Shown here: piece by piece, positions 15,564 to 23,780 of the stretch | Numbering within the stretch: position 1 is the stretch's first letter | Layout: the number at the start of each line of letters is the position of its first letter | From: Mesorhizobium sp. M4B.F.Ca.ET.203.01.1.1 | Lineage (GTDB): Bacteria > Pseudomonadota > Alphaproteobacteria > Rhizobiales > Rhizobiaceae | Assembly (NCBI RefSeq): GCF_004791025.1 | Contig: NZ_SRUO01000002.1 | Location: 1-64,000, forward strand | Direction: 5' to 3' | DNA length: 64,000 nt | Translations under genes and position numbers: made by a program | The notes under the pieces: generated by a model | The model's input: only the letters and a program-made list of their open reading frames with translations | What the model was told of the DNA's origin: nothing | The model's database searches: none

Positions 15564-16230
15564 CACCAGTTACCGCGATGTGGTCGAAGGCTCGATTCGG
15601 TTCTCAGGGCTTCAGCATGATTTCTTCCTCGCAGCCAAGGCCGACCTTTTGCGGCGCCTGGTCGTCGAGCGGTACCTTCGCGCGGGCAGGGCGGAGGTGC
15701 GTGCGCTCGACGTGGGTTGTGGCATCGGCGCGCTCCATCCCTATCTCGAAGGCGCCTTCGATCGCCTCGAGGGTTGCGATGTTTCGCGGGATTCACTGGC
15801 GCGCGCCGCGCGCGACAATCCGCATGTCGGCTACAGCGCCTGCGCCCACGGTAGCCTGCCTTATGAGAGCGGCGCCTTCGACCTGGCCTTCGCCAGCTGT
15901 GTCGTCCATCATGTGCCGCCCACATCCTGGCTCAATTTTTTCCGCGAGATGAGGCGTGTCCTGCGGCGGGGCGGCGTTGCCTGCATCATCGAGCACAATC
16001 CCTACAATCCGCTCACGCGCATGGCGGTGCTCCGCTGCCCGTTCGACAAGGACGCCGTCCTGCTTGGCACCCGCAAGGTGGCATCGCTGTTTCGAGAAGC
16101 AGACTTCAGAAATATCCGGTCCGAGCATTTCCTGTTGCTGCCTTCAGCAAGACCCTTTGCCAGGAAAGTCGAGCGCGCGCTCGCCGCCCTGCCGCTCGGA
16201 GCACAGTACGCGTGTGTCGCTTATGCCTGA
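15538..16230 (+). CDS. SAM-dependent class I methyltransferase
   Basis: A 230-residue Rossmann-type methyltransferase. The motif I loop ALDVGCGIGALHPYL binds SAM, CDVSRDSLARAARDNP is motif II, and FDLAFASCVVHHVPP with MRRVLRRGGVACIIEHNPYN gives the post-motif strands. The start is taken at ATG 15538 (MSEHFDSYNTSYRDVVEGSI), inside the end of the glycosyltransferase gene (26-base overlap). It probably methylates a glycolipid or surface-polymer intermediate made by its neighbours. The substrate cannot be read. Confidence 0.88.
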   Translation: MSEHFDSYNTSYRDVVEGSIRFSGLQHDFFLAAKADLLRRLVVERYLRAGRAEVRALDVGCGIGALHPYLEGAFDRLEGCDVSRDSLARAARDNPHVGYSACAHGSLPYESGAFDLAFASCVVHHVPPTSWLNFFREMRRVLRRGGVACIIEHNPYNPLTRMAVLRCPFDKDAVLLGTRKVASLFREADFRNIRSEHFLLLPSARPFARKVERALAALPLGAQYACVAYA

Positions 16231-16651
16231 GCACCGCTTCACCGCTGGCGTGAAATTCCTGGCGCGCTTCGGATCGGTCGGCATCGCCGCGACAATTCTC
16301 TACGCTGTCCTGGCCGCGGTCTTCGCCCGGGCGGACCTCGGCTTCACGCCGGTGCAGGCCTCGCTCGCCGCTTATGGAGCAGCGGCACTGTTTTCCTATT
16401 TGGCGCACAAGTCCTTCAGCTTCATGTCGGCCGGATCGCATCGCTCGGAAGCCCCACGTTTCCTGCTGCTGACGGCGACCGGCCTCGGCGTCGCCTATGC
16501 TGCGCCCAAGCTCTTCACGGTGATGCTCGGCCTGCCGCTTTTCGTCCCCATACTGCTGACCTGCCTGATCATCCCGGCGCTCAATCTTATCGTGCTCGAC
16601 CGCTGGGTCTTTGCCGGGCGGGGAGCCGACCGAAGGGGCGAACCGTCCTAG
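16223..16651 (+). CDS. GtrA family membrane protein
   Basis: A 142-residue protein with four membrane helices and the GtrA (PF04138) layout: FLARFGSVGIAATILYAVLA, then AAYGAAALFSYLAHKSFSFM (the conserved N/H-x-x-F turn), and FLLLTATGLGVAYAAPKLF. The last is LLTCLIIPALNLIVLDRWVF. GtrA proteins are thought to flip polyprenyl-phosphate sugars. The start overlaps the methyltransferase stop by eight bases. Gene order GT2-methyltransferase-GtrA implies a surface glycosylation module. Confidence 0.88.
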   Translation: MPEHRFTAGVKFLARFGSVGIAATILYAVLAAVFARADLGFTPVQASLAAYGAAALFSYLAHKSFSFMSAGSHRSEAPRFLLLTATGLGVAYAAPKLFTVMLGLPLFVPILLTCLIIPALNLIVLDRWVFAGRGADRRGEPS

Positions 16652-16668
16652 GTGAATGTCGCTTGCGC

Positions 16669-17292
16669 CTAGAGCGCATCCAGCCGAAACGAGATCAGCT
16701 TGATGGACCGGTTGTATATGTTGCTTGCTGCCGGGCTCTGCGCGATGCCGTCGGGATAGTCGAAGAACAATTCCAGCCTGCCGGTGTCGGCCAGGGCTGC
16801 CTGGGGAATGAAGAAAGCCACCGTCATCGGTGCCGCGCCCGAAACTGTCGCCTGATGCAGCCTTACGCCATTTGCCGATATGACGATCCTCTGTGTGAGT
16901 TGGGGAGGGCGGATGACGGCGGCCACCTGCAGCGTGGCCAGAAGGCCGCCACGGACGGGCGGCAGCGCCAGGCGAAGGCGCGAGGACTCGCCCAGCGAAT
17001 GGGTGCCGTCCGCCACCGGACCCGACCAGCCGCAAACCCTCATAGCCGCGGTCTGTCTGGCGCCATCGGACCGAAACGATATTGTCCTGCCTGGCGTGTA
17101 GCTGCCGATCGCGTCGCGGTTGAGGCACGTCGTCGTGCGGTCGATGTAATAGGCGCGGTAGTCGCCGTTGACGTCGGGATTGAGGGCAAGCGTGAGGATG
17201 GCGAGCTCGGACAAGGCAAGGGCGGCCGCCAGACCGTAACCGCCAAGTGATACAGCGGACCTAGGGGATCGCAGCGCTTCAGACCAAGGCAA
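16669..17292 (-). CDS. Membrane-anchored hypothetical protein of the glycosylation block
   Basis: A 207-residue protein beginning at TTG 17292, which is supported by GGAGG five bases upstream. One membrane helix near the N-terminus (GLAAALALSELAILTLAL) leads to a periplasmic beta-rich domain (ISFRSDGARQTAAMRVCGWS, LRLALPPVRGGLLATLQVAA, RIVISANGVRLHQATVSG). The C-terminus (LELFFDYPDGIAQSPAASNI) resembles carbohydrate-binding sandwich folds. The start lies within the end of the mannosyltransferase gene (14-base overlap), so the pair is translated together. No family name is known. Confidence 0.72.
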   Translation of the reverse strand: MPWSEALRSPRSAVSLGGYGLAAALALSELAILTLALNPDVNGDYRAYYIDRTTTCLNRDAIGSYTPGRTISFRSDGARQTAAMRVCGWSGPVADGTHSLGESSRLRLALPPVRGGLLATLQVAAVIRPPQLTQRIVISANGVRLHQATVSGAAPMTVAFFIPQAALADTGRLELFFDYPDGIAQSPAASNIYNRSIKLISFRLDAL

Positions 17293-18442
17293 GATAGCCT
17301 CCGATCCACGCCACCGTCATGAAGTAGCAGGCGGCGAGGAACAGCGCCAAGGCCGCGACGAAGGTCAGCTTCGACGCTGACAGCAAGACGGCTACCAGTA
17401 TCGCCAGCGGCGCGAGCCCGACGACGTATCTGACCATCGAGGCAAGGTTCGTGGTCAACGGCAAGATGATGCTGACGGCGCAGAAAAGGGCCGCGCCATA
17501 TTGCCTGCGAGCCCCGAGCACCAAGCAGAGCGCCAGGCCGGCAATTGCCGTCATTGCGCTCCATTGCGGCGCCGTGGGCAGCCAGCCGGCATTCGGGTGG
17601 TAGGACAGGCCGTCCCACAGGAACAGCAGCGGATTGCCCGCCACGCGCCCGAAAGCGCGCTGGATGTGGAGGAAGGCAAAGCCGTCCCCGACCGTGAGAT
17701 GGAGAAAGAGCATGTAGGCGAACAAACCGGCGGGCGAGATGAAGATGGCGACCAGAAGGTCCGGCCGGCCGAGCAGCCAGCGAGGAAAGGCGACGATCGA
17801 ACCGCCCTTCGCGCGATATTCCTCGTACATGTGGATGACGGTGGCGAACACGGCTAGCACGCCAACGAGCCGCGTTGCCGACAGAAGCGCCGAGGCCACC
17901 CCGGCGGCGAGATAGTTGGAGCGCTTGAGCGCTAGGAAGACGCACGAGGTAAGCAGCACGAAGAGCGGCTCGCTGAGGAAAGTGGTGAAATGGAACGAGA
18001 ACGGGCCACTGAGCAGGAAGGCGCAATAGAGCACGTAGGCGCGCATGTTCTTCCCCACGAGCGGCCATGCCACGAGGCAGGCTGCGTAGCTCAACGCCAG
18101 CGACGTGATCGTCGCGATCAGGATCGTGGGGAAGGGCAGGACGGATCGGATCGCCGCCACTAGAAGCGGATAGAGCGGGAAGAAGCCCCAGCGCCCGACA
18201 TTGCTTGCGTTCGGAATTGGGAAGCGCTCATAGCCCTTTTCGGAGATGTCGACATACCAGGCGCAGTCCCACCTGCAGAGCGCCTGAGCATAGGCCGCAA
18301 AACCCGTATCCGACGATACCGAGGCAAAAGCCGCATAGCGAATGGCAAGGCCGCTCAGCGCGAAGAGCAGCGGCACCGCCACCACAGTGACTATCATGAT
18401 GCGAATGCCGATATTCGCACGCGCCGCACCTTCAAGCGCCAC
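17279..18442 (-). CDS. PIG-V-like mannosyltransferase family membrane protein
   Basis: About 387 residues with ten or so membrane helices, related to the GT-C mannosyltransferases of the PIG-V family. The signatures are CRWDCAWYVDISEKGYE and GRWGFFPLYPLLVAAIRSVL in the first periplasmic loop, where GT-C enzymes keep their catalytic acidic residue. GTG 18442 is chosen for the GGAG six bases upstream; the frame is open to 18646 but the extra part is arginine-rich and lies over the promoter. Co-transcribed with the 207-residue protein, it probably transfers a polyprenyl-linked hexose to a surface molecule. Confidence 0.82.
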   Translation of the reverse strand: MALEGAARANIGIRIMIVTVVAVPLLFALSGLAIRYAAFASVSSDTGFAAYAQALCRWDCAWYVDISEKGYERFPIPNASNVGRWGFFPLYPLLVAAIRSVLPFPTILIATITSLALSYAACLVAWPLVGKNMRAYVLYCAFLLSGPFSFHFTTFLSEPLFVLLTSCVFLALKRSNYLAAGVASALLSATRLVGVLAVFATVIHMYEEYRAKGGSIVAFPRWLLGRPDLLVAIFISPAGLFAYMLFLHLTVGDGFAFLHIQRAFGRVAGNPLLFLWDGLSYHPNAGWLPTAPQWSAMTAIAGLALCLVLGARRQYGAALFCAVSIILPLTTNLASMVRYVVGLAPLAILVAVLLSASKLTFVAALALFLAACYFMTVAWIGGYLALV

Positions 18443-18608
18443 GTATGTCTCCACCGTCCGCCTCGGCCCGGCAGCCGCGTATTCGGTAAAAGCGACTGCG
18501 GGAATTTTGGTTCCGCGGCAGCAGCCGGCTCGGCGATGAGCCCGCTCGACGCCTGAGCGCCCATTCGCCCCAACGCGTCGGACTGCGGCTGGGCTCGCGC
18601 TGCCCTTC

Positions 18609-18635
18609 GGAACATTCGTCGCGTCTTGAAGTTCC
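18609..18635. promoter_or_regulatory. Bidirectional sigma-EcfG-type promoter
   Basis: GGAAC (18609-18613), 17 bases, GTTCC (18631-18635). Because GTTCC is the complement of GGAAC, the element reads as GGAAC-N17-GTT on both strands. It can serve the pyrophosphatase gene to the right and the mannosyltransferase pair to the left. Confidence 0.65.
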
Positions 18636-18717
18636 AACCGGAGCACCCCCCGCGATAGAGCATCGCAATGCCCGATTATCTGAAGCTGCCAACCACGACG
18701 AACGGGTTGTCAGAGTA

Positions 18718-19197
18718 GTGATTGAAACACCGCGTGGTGCGGAGGCGAAAATCGCCTACGATCGCGCAACCCGGACCTTCGGTTATGTCCGCCCCTTACC
18801 GGTCGGGATGACTTATCCCTACGACTGGGGCTTTATCCCTTCCACCTTGGGCGATGATGGCGATCCCCTCGACGGGCTGGTCATCCACCAGGCGGCTTCC
18901 GCTCCTGGCATCGTCATCAAATGCGACCTGTTGGGTGCATTGCGTGTCAAGCAGAAAGACTCCGGTGGCGAGGCCTTGCGCAACGACCGCTATGTCTTCT
19001 CTCCACATAGGGAAGATGCTGCCGAACCGGTTGCGGCGGATCGTGTGCCAGATGACCTGCGGCGCGAAATCGAGCAGTTCTTCCTGTCGTCCGTGCTGGG
19101 TACGGGCAAGACCATCAAGTTCAAGGGATGGCAGAATGCCGACGAGGCTCGCAGGGCGATCAAGAAGGGCATGAAGGCCTTTGCCGCCTGTAAATGA
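18718..19197 (+). CDS. ppa: Inorganic pyrophosphatase, with a likely 5' frameshift
   Basis: A 159-residue soluble family I pyrophosphatase that splits PPi to two phosphates. Metal- and substrate-binding residues are in YPYDWGFIPSTLGDDGDPLD and in the LRNDRYVFSPH loop; K near GKTIKFKGW is also conserved. The intact frame only starts at GTG 18718. Upstream, ATG 18668 gives MPDYLKLPTT, a typical N-terminus, in another frame; the family sequence then resumes as NHDERVVRVVIETPRG. One missing or extra base near 18700 would join them, so the true start is probably 18668. The stress promoter at 18609-18635 sits at the right distance. Confidence 0.85.
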   Translation: MIETPRGAEAKIAYDRATRTFGYVRPLPVGMTYPYDWGFIPSTLGDDGDPLDGLVIHQAASAPGIVIKCDLLGALRVKQKDSGGEALRNDRYVFSPHREDAAEPVAADRVPDDLRREIEQFFLSSVLGTGKTIKFKGWQNADEARRAIKKGMKAFAACK

Positions 19198-19214
19198 CCC
19201 GGCTTACCGCCAAC

Positions 19215-19239
19215 GGAACAGAAGACCTGCAGCGACATT
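19215..19239 (+). promoter_or_regulatory. Stress-type promoter candidate
   Basis: GGAAC (19215-19219), 17 bases, ATT (19237-19239), 37 bases before the small gene at 19276. Confidence 0.4.
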
Positions 19240-19275
19240 GTTAGATCATCACACACTAACCCACAGGAGGCTTCC

Positions 19276-19353
19276 ATGGGTCGCGGTATCTTGCTCTGGC
19301 TGCTCGGCATTCCCATTCCGATCATCATTCTCATCATGCTGTTTGCGCGGTAG
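19276..19353 (+). CDS. 25-residue hydrophobic membrane peptide
   Basis: MGRGILLWLLGIPIPIIILI then MLFAR, a single membrane helix. An excellent ribosome site, CAGGAGGCTTCC, precedes the ATG, and nine bases after its stop begins the larger membrane-protein gene, whose ribosome site (AGGAGGC) overlaps this stop. It resembles the 24-residue gene at 38249-38323 in size and setting: both open a stress operon of membrane proteins. Function is unknown. Confidence 0.6.
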   Translation: MGRGILLWLLGIPIPIIILIMLFAR

Positions 19354-19362
19354 GAGGCACAG

Positions 19363-20277
19363 ATGCAGGCAACACTTGTGACCGCCGAGGCCTCTGCACC
19401 GACAGAATCCTCATCTTCAGCAGTGAACTGGGGGCCGATCATTGCCGGCGCCTTCGCCGCTTCGACCCTGACAGTCATTCTCCTGTTGTTGGGCTCTGGC
19501 CTTGGGCTGAGCATGGTTTCGCCGTGGTCCGGTGCCGGCGCGTCGGCCACGACATTTGCTGTGTCCACCGCAGTCTGGCTGGTGGTCGTGCAATGGCTTT
19601 CATCTGGCGTCGGTGGATATCTCACGGGTCGGTTGCGCACCAAATGGGTGGGGATTCATACCGATGAAACCTACTTCCGCGACACAGCTCACGGTTTCCT
19701 TGCCTGGGCACTCGCCACGCTTCTTGTTGCGGGAGTTCTCGGCTCAGCGCTTTCGGCGGCATTGGGTTCTGGAGTGCAGGCAGTTTCGACGGTGGCCGCG
19801 GGCGCCGCGACCGGGGCTTCGGCCGGTGCCGCAAGCAAGGACGGCTCAGCATTCGACAGCACGTCCTACTATGTGGATGCCTTGTTCCGCCCCGCCGACC
19901 TGACCAAGCCCGTCGATGCCAATCCGCAGAACGAAGCTGCAGCGACCGCGCAGGCGTCGCGCATCCTGCTCGCGACTGCTGCGAACGGCGGCGAACTTGC
20001 GGCTGACGACAGCGCCTATCTGACGCAACTCGTGGCCGCCCGCACCGGGCTTCCGCAGGCCGATGCCAAGGCTCGGGTAGATGCAATGATGGCCAAGGTG
20101 AAGGACGCAAAGATCAAGGCCCAGCAGGCGGCCGACACAGCCAGGAAAGCCGGCGCCACCTTCGCCCTTCTTGGCGCCCTGTCCATGGTGGTAGGCGCCT
20201 TTATTGCCAGCGTCGCAGCGGCGCTTGGCGGACGCCAGCGTGACGATGAGGAGGCCACTTATTTAGCCGACCGATAG
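19363..20277 (+). CDS. Multi-pass membrane protein of the stress regulon
   Basis: A 304-residue protein with four to five membrane helices: NWGPIIAGAFAASTLTVILL, TAVWLVVVQWLSSGVGGYL, AHGFLAWALATLLVAGVLGS, and TFALLGALSMVVGAFIASVA near the end. Between residues 150 and 260 lies a soluble helical loop (YVDALFRPADLTKPVDANPQ, LAADDSAYLTQLVAARTGLP, AKVKDAKIKAQQAADTARKA). This layout, with a TGRLR turn after helix 2, is widespread in Rhizobiales as a hypothetical membrane protein. AGGAGGC provides the ribosome site. Probably co-transcribed with the 25-residue peptide. Confidence 0.8.
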   Translation: MQATLVTAEASAPTESSSSAVNWGPIIAGAFAASTLTVILLLLGSGLGLSMVSPWSGAGASATTFAVSTAVWLVVVQWLSSGVGGYLTGRLRTKWVGIHTDETYFRDTAHGFLAWALATLLVAGVLGSALSAALGSGVQAVSTVAAGAATGASAGAASKDGSAFDSTSYYVDALFRPADLTKPVDANPQNEAAATAQASRILLATAANGGELAADDSAYLTQLVAARTGLPQADAKARVDAMMAKVKDAKIKAQQAADTARKAGATFALLGALSMVVGAFIASVAAALGGRQRDDEEATYLADR

Positions 20278-20327
20278 GCTTGTCGCGAAAACCCCTTGGG
20301 TGAATGCTCGATCAACAGGAGCTGATT

Positions 20328-20759
20328 ATGAAACACCAGACCCTCGAACAACTGCAGGCGATCGCGGACGTCAAGCCGCTGGCGCAGAGCCCCGTTATGA
20401 CCCGGAGGCAACGGATCGAGCGTTGGGCGGAACTGCTCGAGCGGCACCCCGGCCGATGCCTGGGCGCGCTTGCTGGCACCGAACGCCTGCGTCTGGACGC
20501 CCGCCAGGCCGCACGAGCCGATGGATCGCCAATTTCAGTTGCCTTGGAAGATCCGCTGCTGAAAGCCGCGGGACTTAGAAACGACACCTATGGAGAGGCC
20601 CTTCGCTTCTTCGAGCTCAGCGATTGGCAGTTGCACGAAATCGTCTGCAGCTGTCATGTCGGCGCCACCATGCAAGGCAAATGGGCCGCCGCCAGGGTGC
20701 GCAGGACCGTCAATGGCAGCCGCTTCCTGGCTTGGTTGAGGACCCTCCTCTTGCACTGA
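20328..20759 (+). CDS. Hypothetical protein, 143 residues
   Basis: Starts at ATG 20328 (AGGAGCTGATT ribosome site) with MKHQTLEQLQAIADVKPLAQ. It is soluble and mainly helical: MTRRQRIERWAELLERHPG, then GEALRFFELSDWQLHEIVCS, then the cysteine pair CSCHVG. The C-terminus (NGSRFLAWLRTLLLH) is hydrophobic but short. No nucleotide-binding motif is seen. The family is common in Mesorhizobium but undescribed. Confidence 0.68.
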   Translation: MKHQTLEQLQAIADVKPLAQSPVMTRRQRIERWAELLERHPGRCLGALAGTERLRLDARQAARADGSPISVALEDPLLKAAGLRNDTYGEALRFFELSDWQLHEIVCSCHVGATMQGKWAAARVRRTVNGSRFLAWLRTLLLH

Positions 20760-20930
20760 GTACTGCGGCGCTTGCCATTCAGGCGGCGACCGAAAGGGCA
20801 GGGCGGCCAGGCACGGCCACCGGCTGCAAACCATGACGCCTTGGCGTCCACGGCACGGGGGAACGTTAGTATGCGGATCCGCCGCGTCGTAGGCCTTGCG
20901 CTCAGGGAGCAGCTTGACCAGCTATTGTGC

Positions 20931-21539
20931 ATGCCATCTCTAAAATCCAAAGCTCTGGCCGGCGTGAATGTTGACCAGCCCGACCTGTTCGCCGCGGCCG
21001 ATGATCTGCCAGAAGGGTTTCGCTATCAGGCGAACCTTGTCACGGCGGATGAAGAAACGGACCTGCTGCGCCACCTTCAGAGGCTCCCTTTCCAGCCTTT
21101 CGATTTCCATGGCCACCTGGCAAATCGGCAGGTGATCGGTTTCGGCCTGCGTTACGACTACGATCGGCGCCAGGTGGTCGAGGCGCCCCCGATACCAGAT
21201 TTCTTGATGACGCTAAGGCGCAAGGTAGCGACTTTCGGCGGGTTGCCGGAAAGCGCTTTCGAGCAGGTTCTGATCAACGAGTATCGACCGGGCGCGGGCA
21301 TTGGCTGGCATCGCGACAAGCCGCATTTCGAGACGGTGGCCGGCGTATCTCTTCTTGCTCCCTGCAGCTTCCGACTCCGGCGCAAGAACGGCACGAAATG
21401 GGACCGCAAGACAATCATTGTCGAGCCGCGGTCGGCTTACCTCTTGAGCGGCCCGGCGCGCGATGAATGGGAGCACAGCATCCCGCCCCTGACCGAACAC
21501 CGCTATTCGATTACTTTGCGAACCTTGCGCAAAAAGTGA
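20931..21539 (+). CDS. alkB: AlkB-type 2-oxoglutarate/Fe(II) dioxygenase
   Basis: A 202-residue AlkB homologue that removes alkyl groups from DNA or RNA bases by oxidation. The iron triad is H127 and D129 (GIGWHRDKPHF) and H182 (DEWEHSIPP). R191 and R197 (HRYSITLRTLR) bind 2-oxoglutarate. The substrate-lid region LINEYRPGAGIG is intact. ATG 20931 is chosen because upstream codons lack the fold; the frame is open to 20772. It is somewhat shorter than E. coli AlkB and closest in layout to the ALKBH-like class of rhizobia. It sits convergent to the DNA ligase, so the two form a repair pair. Confidence 0.9.
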   Translation: MPSLKSKALAGVNVDQPDLFAAADDLPEGFRYQANLVTADEETDLLRHLQRLPFQPFDFHGHLANRQVIGFGLRYDYDRRQVVEAPPIPDFLMTLRRKVATFGGLPESAFEQVLINEYRPGAGIGWHRDKPHFETVAGVSLLAPCSFRLRRKNGTKWDRKTIIVEPRSAYLLSGPARDEWEHSIPPLTEHRYSITLRTLRKK

Positions 21540-21580
21540 ATGCGCAATGGCAGACAACATTCGTCGCGATTGCTAGGCCA

Positions 21581-22594
21581 CTACTCGATCTGCTCGAACG
21601 TGCACTGGCGCGGCGCCTTGTCGGGCCGCCAGCGCAAAAGCCTGGTTCCGTGGCGGAAACGGTCGCTGGTAATATGGTCGAAGCGCACCTCGACGACCAG
21701 TTCCGGCCGCACCGGCTCCCATTCGCCGCTGCGTTCCGTGCTCCAGCGGCTTGGCCCGCCCGGCGCCTTGCCTGAGAAGCCGGGTCCGCCGCGCAATTCC
21801 TCGAGCTTCACGGTGATCGCCTGCCGATCTTCATTGCTGATGGTCGAAGTGAAGCCGACATGGTCGAGCAAGCCATTGTCGTTATAGAGGCCCAGCAGGA
21901 GCGACCCGACCTGGCGCTTGCGGTTCAGGTAGCGGAACCCGCCAACCACGCAGTCTGCGGTGCGCAGCCGCTTGACCTTGACCATCGCACGCTCGCCTGG
22001 CCGATAGGGTTGGTCGAGCATCTTGGCGACGACCCCGTCGGTCGAACCGTGGCCAGCACCCTGCAGCCACTTGTTGGCGTTGGCGATACTCGTGGTTGCC
22101 GACGAAAGTCGCAGCGCCTCATTCTCCGCCCGAGCGACAAAATCTTCGGTTGCCCCGCGTCGTTCCCGCAACGGCCTTTCGAGAACGATCTTGCCTCCGG
22201 GCGCGGCAAGGGTATCGAAGAGGACTATCCGCGCAGGCGTTTGTCTGCTCAGCTTCCGGATACGGCTCTCAGCCGGGTGAAGCCGCATCTGCAGCGCGTC
22301 AAACGATGCGCGTCCTTCGATCTCGATTATGATCTCGCCGTCTACGACGAAATCCTGTGCTTCGAGCTCGCCCAGAAGCGCCGTCAGTTCGGGAAAATAG
22401 CGGCCAAGCGGCTTGCCGGATTTCGCCCTGAGATCGACCGCCTTTCTTCCTTTGAAGGCAAGGCAGCGAAAGCCATCCCACTTGGGCTCATACTGCCAGA
22501 TGCCGTTGCCCTCTGGCAGCGTGTCGGCAGTCCGGGCTTCCATCGGCGGCGTGTCCACAGTGAGCGGAAACTCATGATCGGATTCCGCTACCAT
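21581..22594 (-). CDS. ATP-dependent DNA ligase (LigC/LigD ligase-domain type)
   Basis: A 337-residue ligase that seals DNA breaks using ATP. The adenylated lysine is K38 in YEPKWDGFR. Other nucleotidyltransferase motifs are GEIIIEIEGRASFDALQMRL, DTLAAPGGK and GSTDGVVAKMLDQPYRPGER, with KVKRLRTADCVVGGF as motif V. The OB-fold half ends VRPELVVEVRFDHITSDRFR HGTRLLRWRPDK. It has no polymerase or phosphoesterase domain, so it corresponds to stand-alone LigC-type enzymes that assist Ku. It overlaps the GFA gene by seven bases. Confidence 0.92.
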   Translation of the reverse strand: MVAESDHEFPLTVDTPPMEARTADTLPEGNGIWQYEPKWDGFRCLAFKGRKAVDLRAKSGKPLGRYFPELTALLGELEAQDFVVDGEIIIEIEGRASFDALQMRLHPAESRIRKLSRQTPARIVLFDTLAAPGGKIVLERPLRERRGATEDFVARAENEALRLSSATTSIANANKWLQGAGHGSTDGVVAKMLDQPYRPGERAMVKVKRLRTADCVVGGFRYLNRKRQVGSLLLGLYNDNGLLDHVGFTSTISNEDRQAITVKLEELRGGPGFSGKAPGGPSRWSTERSGEWEPVRPELVVEVRFDHITSDRFRHGTRLLRWRPDKAPRQCTFEQIE

Positions 22595-23019
22595 CGCTCT
22601 TCCGTGTCGTGATGCGGCAAGTCAACGCCACAGCAAACCCAGGCAAGCCGCTGCGAGGACCCGTAATTGTATTGCGGTTCCAGACCTTCAGGATTGTCAA
22701 AGGTTCCGACATGCAGAGCGACTTCGCCCTCGGCGGCGGCGTAGGAAAGGGTCAACGGAGAACCGCATGCTCCGCAGAATCCCCTCCGGGCGATGGGCGA
22801 AGATGTGCGATAGGCAGGCTCCTCGCTGAGCCATGACAGGTTGGACGAGGACGTCCAGGCCAACACGGCGAAGGCGCTGCCGGTCGCGCGGCGGCACATG
22901 TCACAGTGACAGTAGTGAACGCGCGGATCGCCAGTCACTCGATAACGGATACTGCCGCAGAGACATCCACCTGTTCGTTCGACGGCGGCGGTCCGGGAGG
23001 CAATCTCGACTGTGTCCAT
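22588..23019 (-). CDS. GFA family zinc protein
   Basis: A 143-residue protein of the glutathione-dependent formaldehyde-activating (Mss4-like) family. It has the zinc-binding cysteines C19 and C21 (GGCLCGSIRY), C37, C39 and C42 (CHCDMCRR) and a later CGACGSPL. Members bind zinc; the name is historic and the reaction is rarely known. The stop overlaps the ligase start by seven bases, so the two are translationally coupled, an odd pairing. Confidence 0.87.
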   Translation of the reverse strand: MDTVEIASRTAAVERTGGCLCGSIRYRVTGDPRVHYCHCDMCRRATGSAFAVLAWTSSSNLSWLSEEPAYRTSSPIARRGFCGACGSPLTLSYAAAEGEVALHVGTFDNPEGLEPQYNYGSSQRLAWVCCGVDLPHHDTEERW

Positions 23020-23780
23020 CTGGCTTGAACGTTCGAACGGAAATGTGGTTTCCGTCCTACGGTCACATCGAGATCCATTCCATTGTGATGGTGGCGATGG
23101 AAGCGGAAAGCATCGCTAAAGAAGTAGCCGAGCGTCTCCTGGGGGCGAAGAGAAATCGATCGCAGCTTTGGCGGAAGCCAGTCTTGGCCCGGGCGGAACC
23201 GCCGTCGACCTATCTCTCCACTGAGGTCGTTCCTGTCAGCTGAATTTATGAGACGAGGCGGAACCTTCGCGCCCCGGCAGCTTTACACTCCATGATGAAC
23301 CAGGAGAGGCCAAACCCAAGCCTGGGATGCGACTTGATCGTCCCGCATTTCCAACCCGGATTGCGATGATGCAGGAGACCGGCGTTGGTACGAGGGGCGA
23401 CGCCAGCGTGGAAAGGCATATGATGCAGTTCTTCGTATTTCTTCACGACGTGGCCTCTCGTCGAGGGGACGGACTCCACCCCGAACTTGTGCATCTTTTC
23501 AGACAACAAGCTGCTTTGTCGGCGCAAGGCGTTGTGACGTTGCGACCCCTTGGCCGAGGTAGAAGCGAGCCGGCCGGTCCCAATCCACACAGGCTTTCGA
23601 AATGCAACCTGCCTAGCGATGTCATACCCTTCCCGGGAGGCCGAAATCCTTAGATCGGGATTCGTGATGTCCCTGATAACCAGCTTCAGATCCGATCAGG
23701 CAGATGGAGCCGCACCATGCACCCGTTGCCCATCTCTGAATGCTTCAAGCAGACACCATTACTCGGGCTGGCCGGAGGCC
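23020..23780. other. Gene-poor stretch
   Basis: Open frames here are short, with no recognised domain. One plus-strand frame near 23088 (MVAMEAESIAKEVAERLLGA) is helix-like but lacks a ribosome site. No terminator or repeat is seen. Confidence 0.4.
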
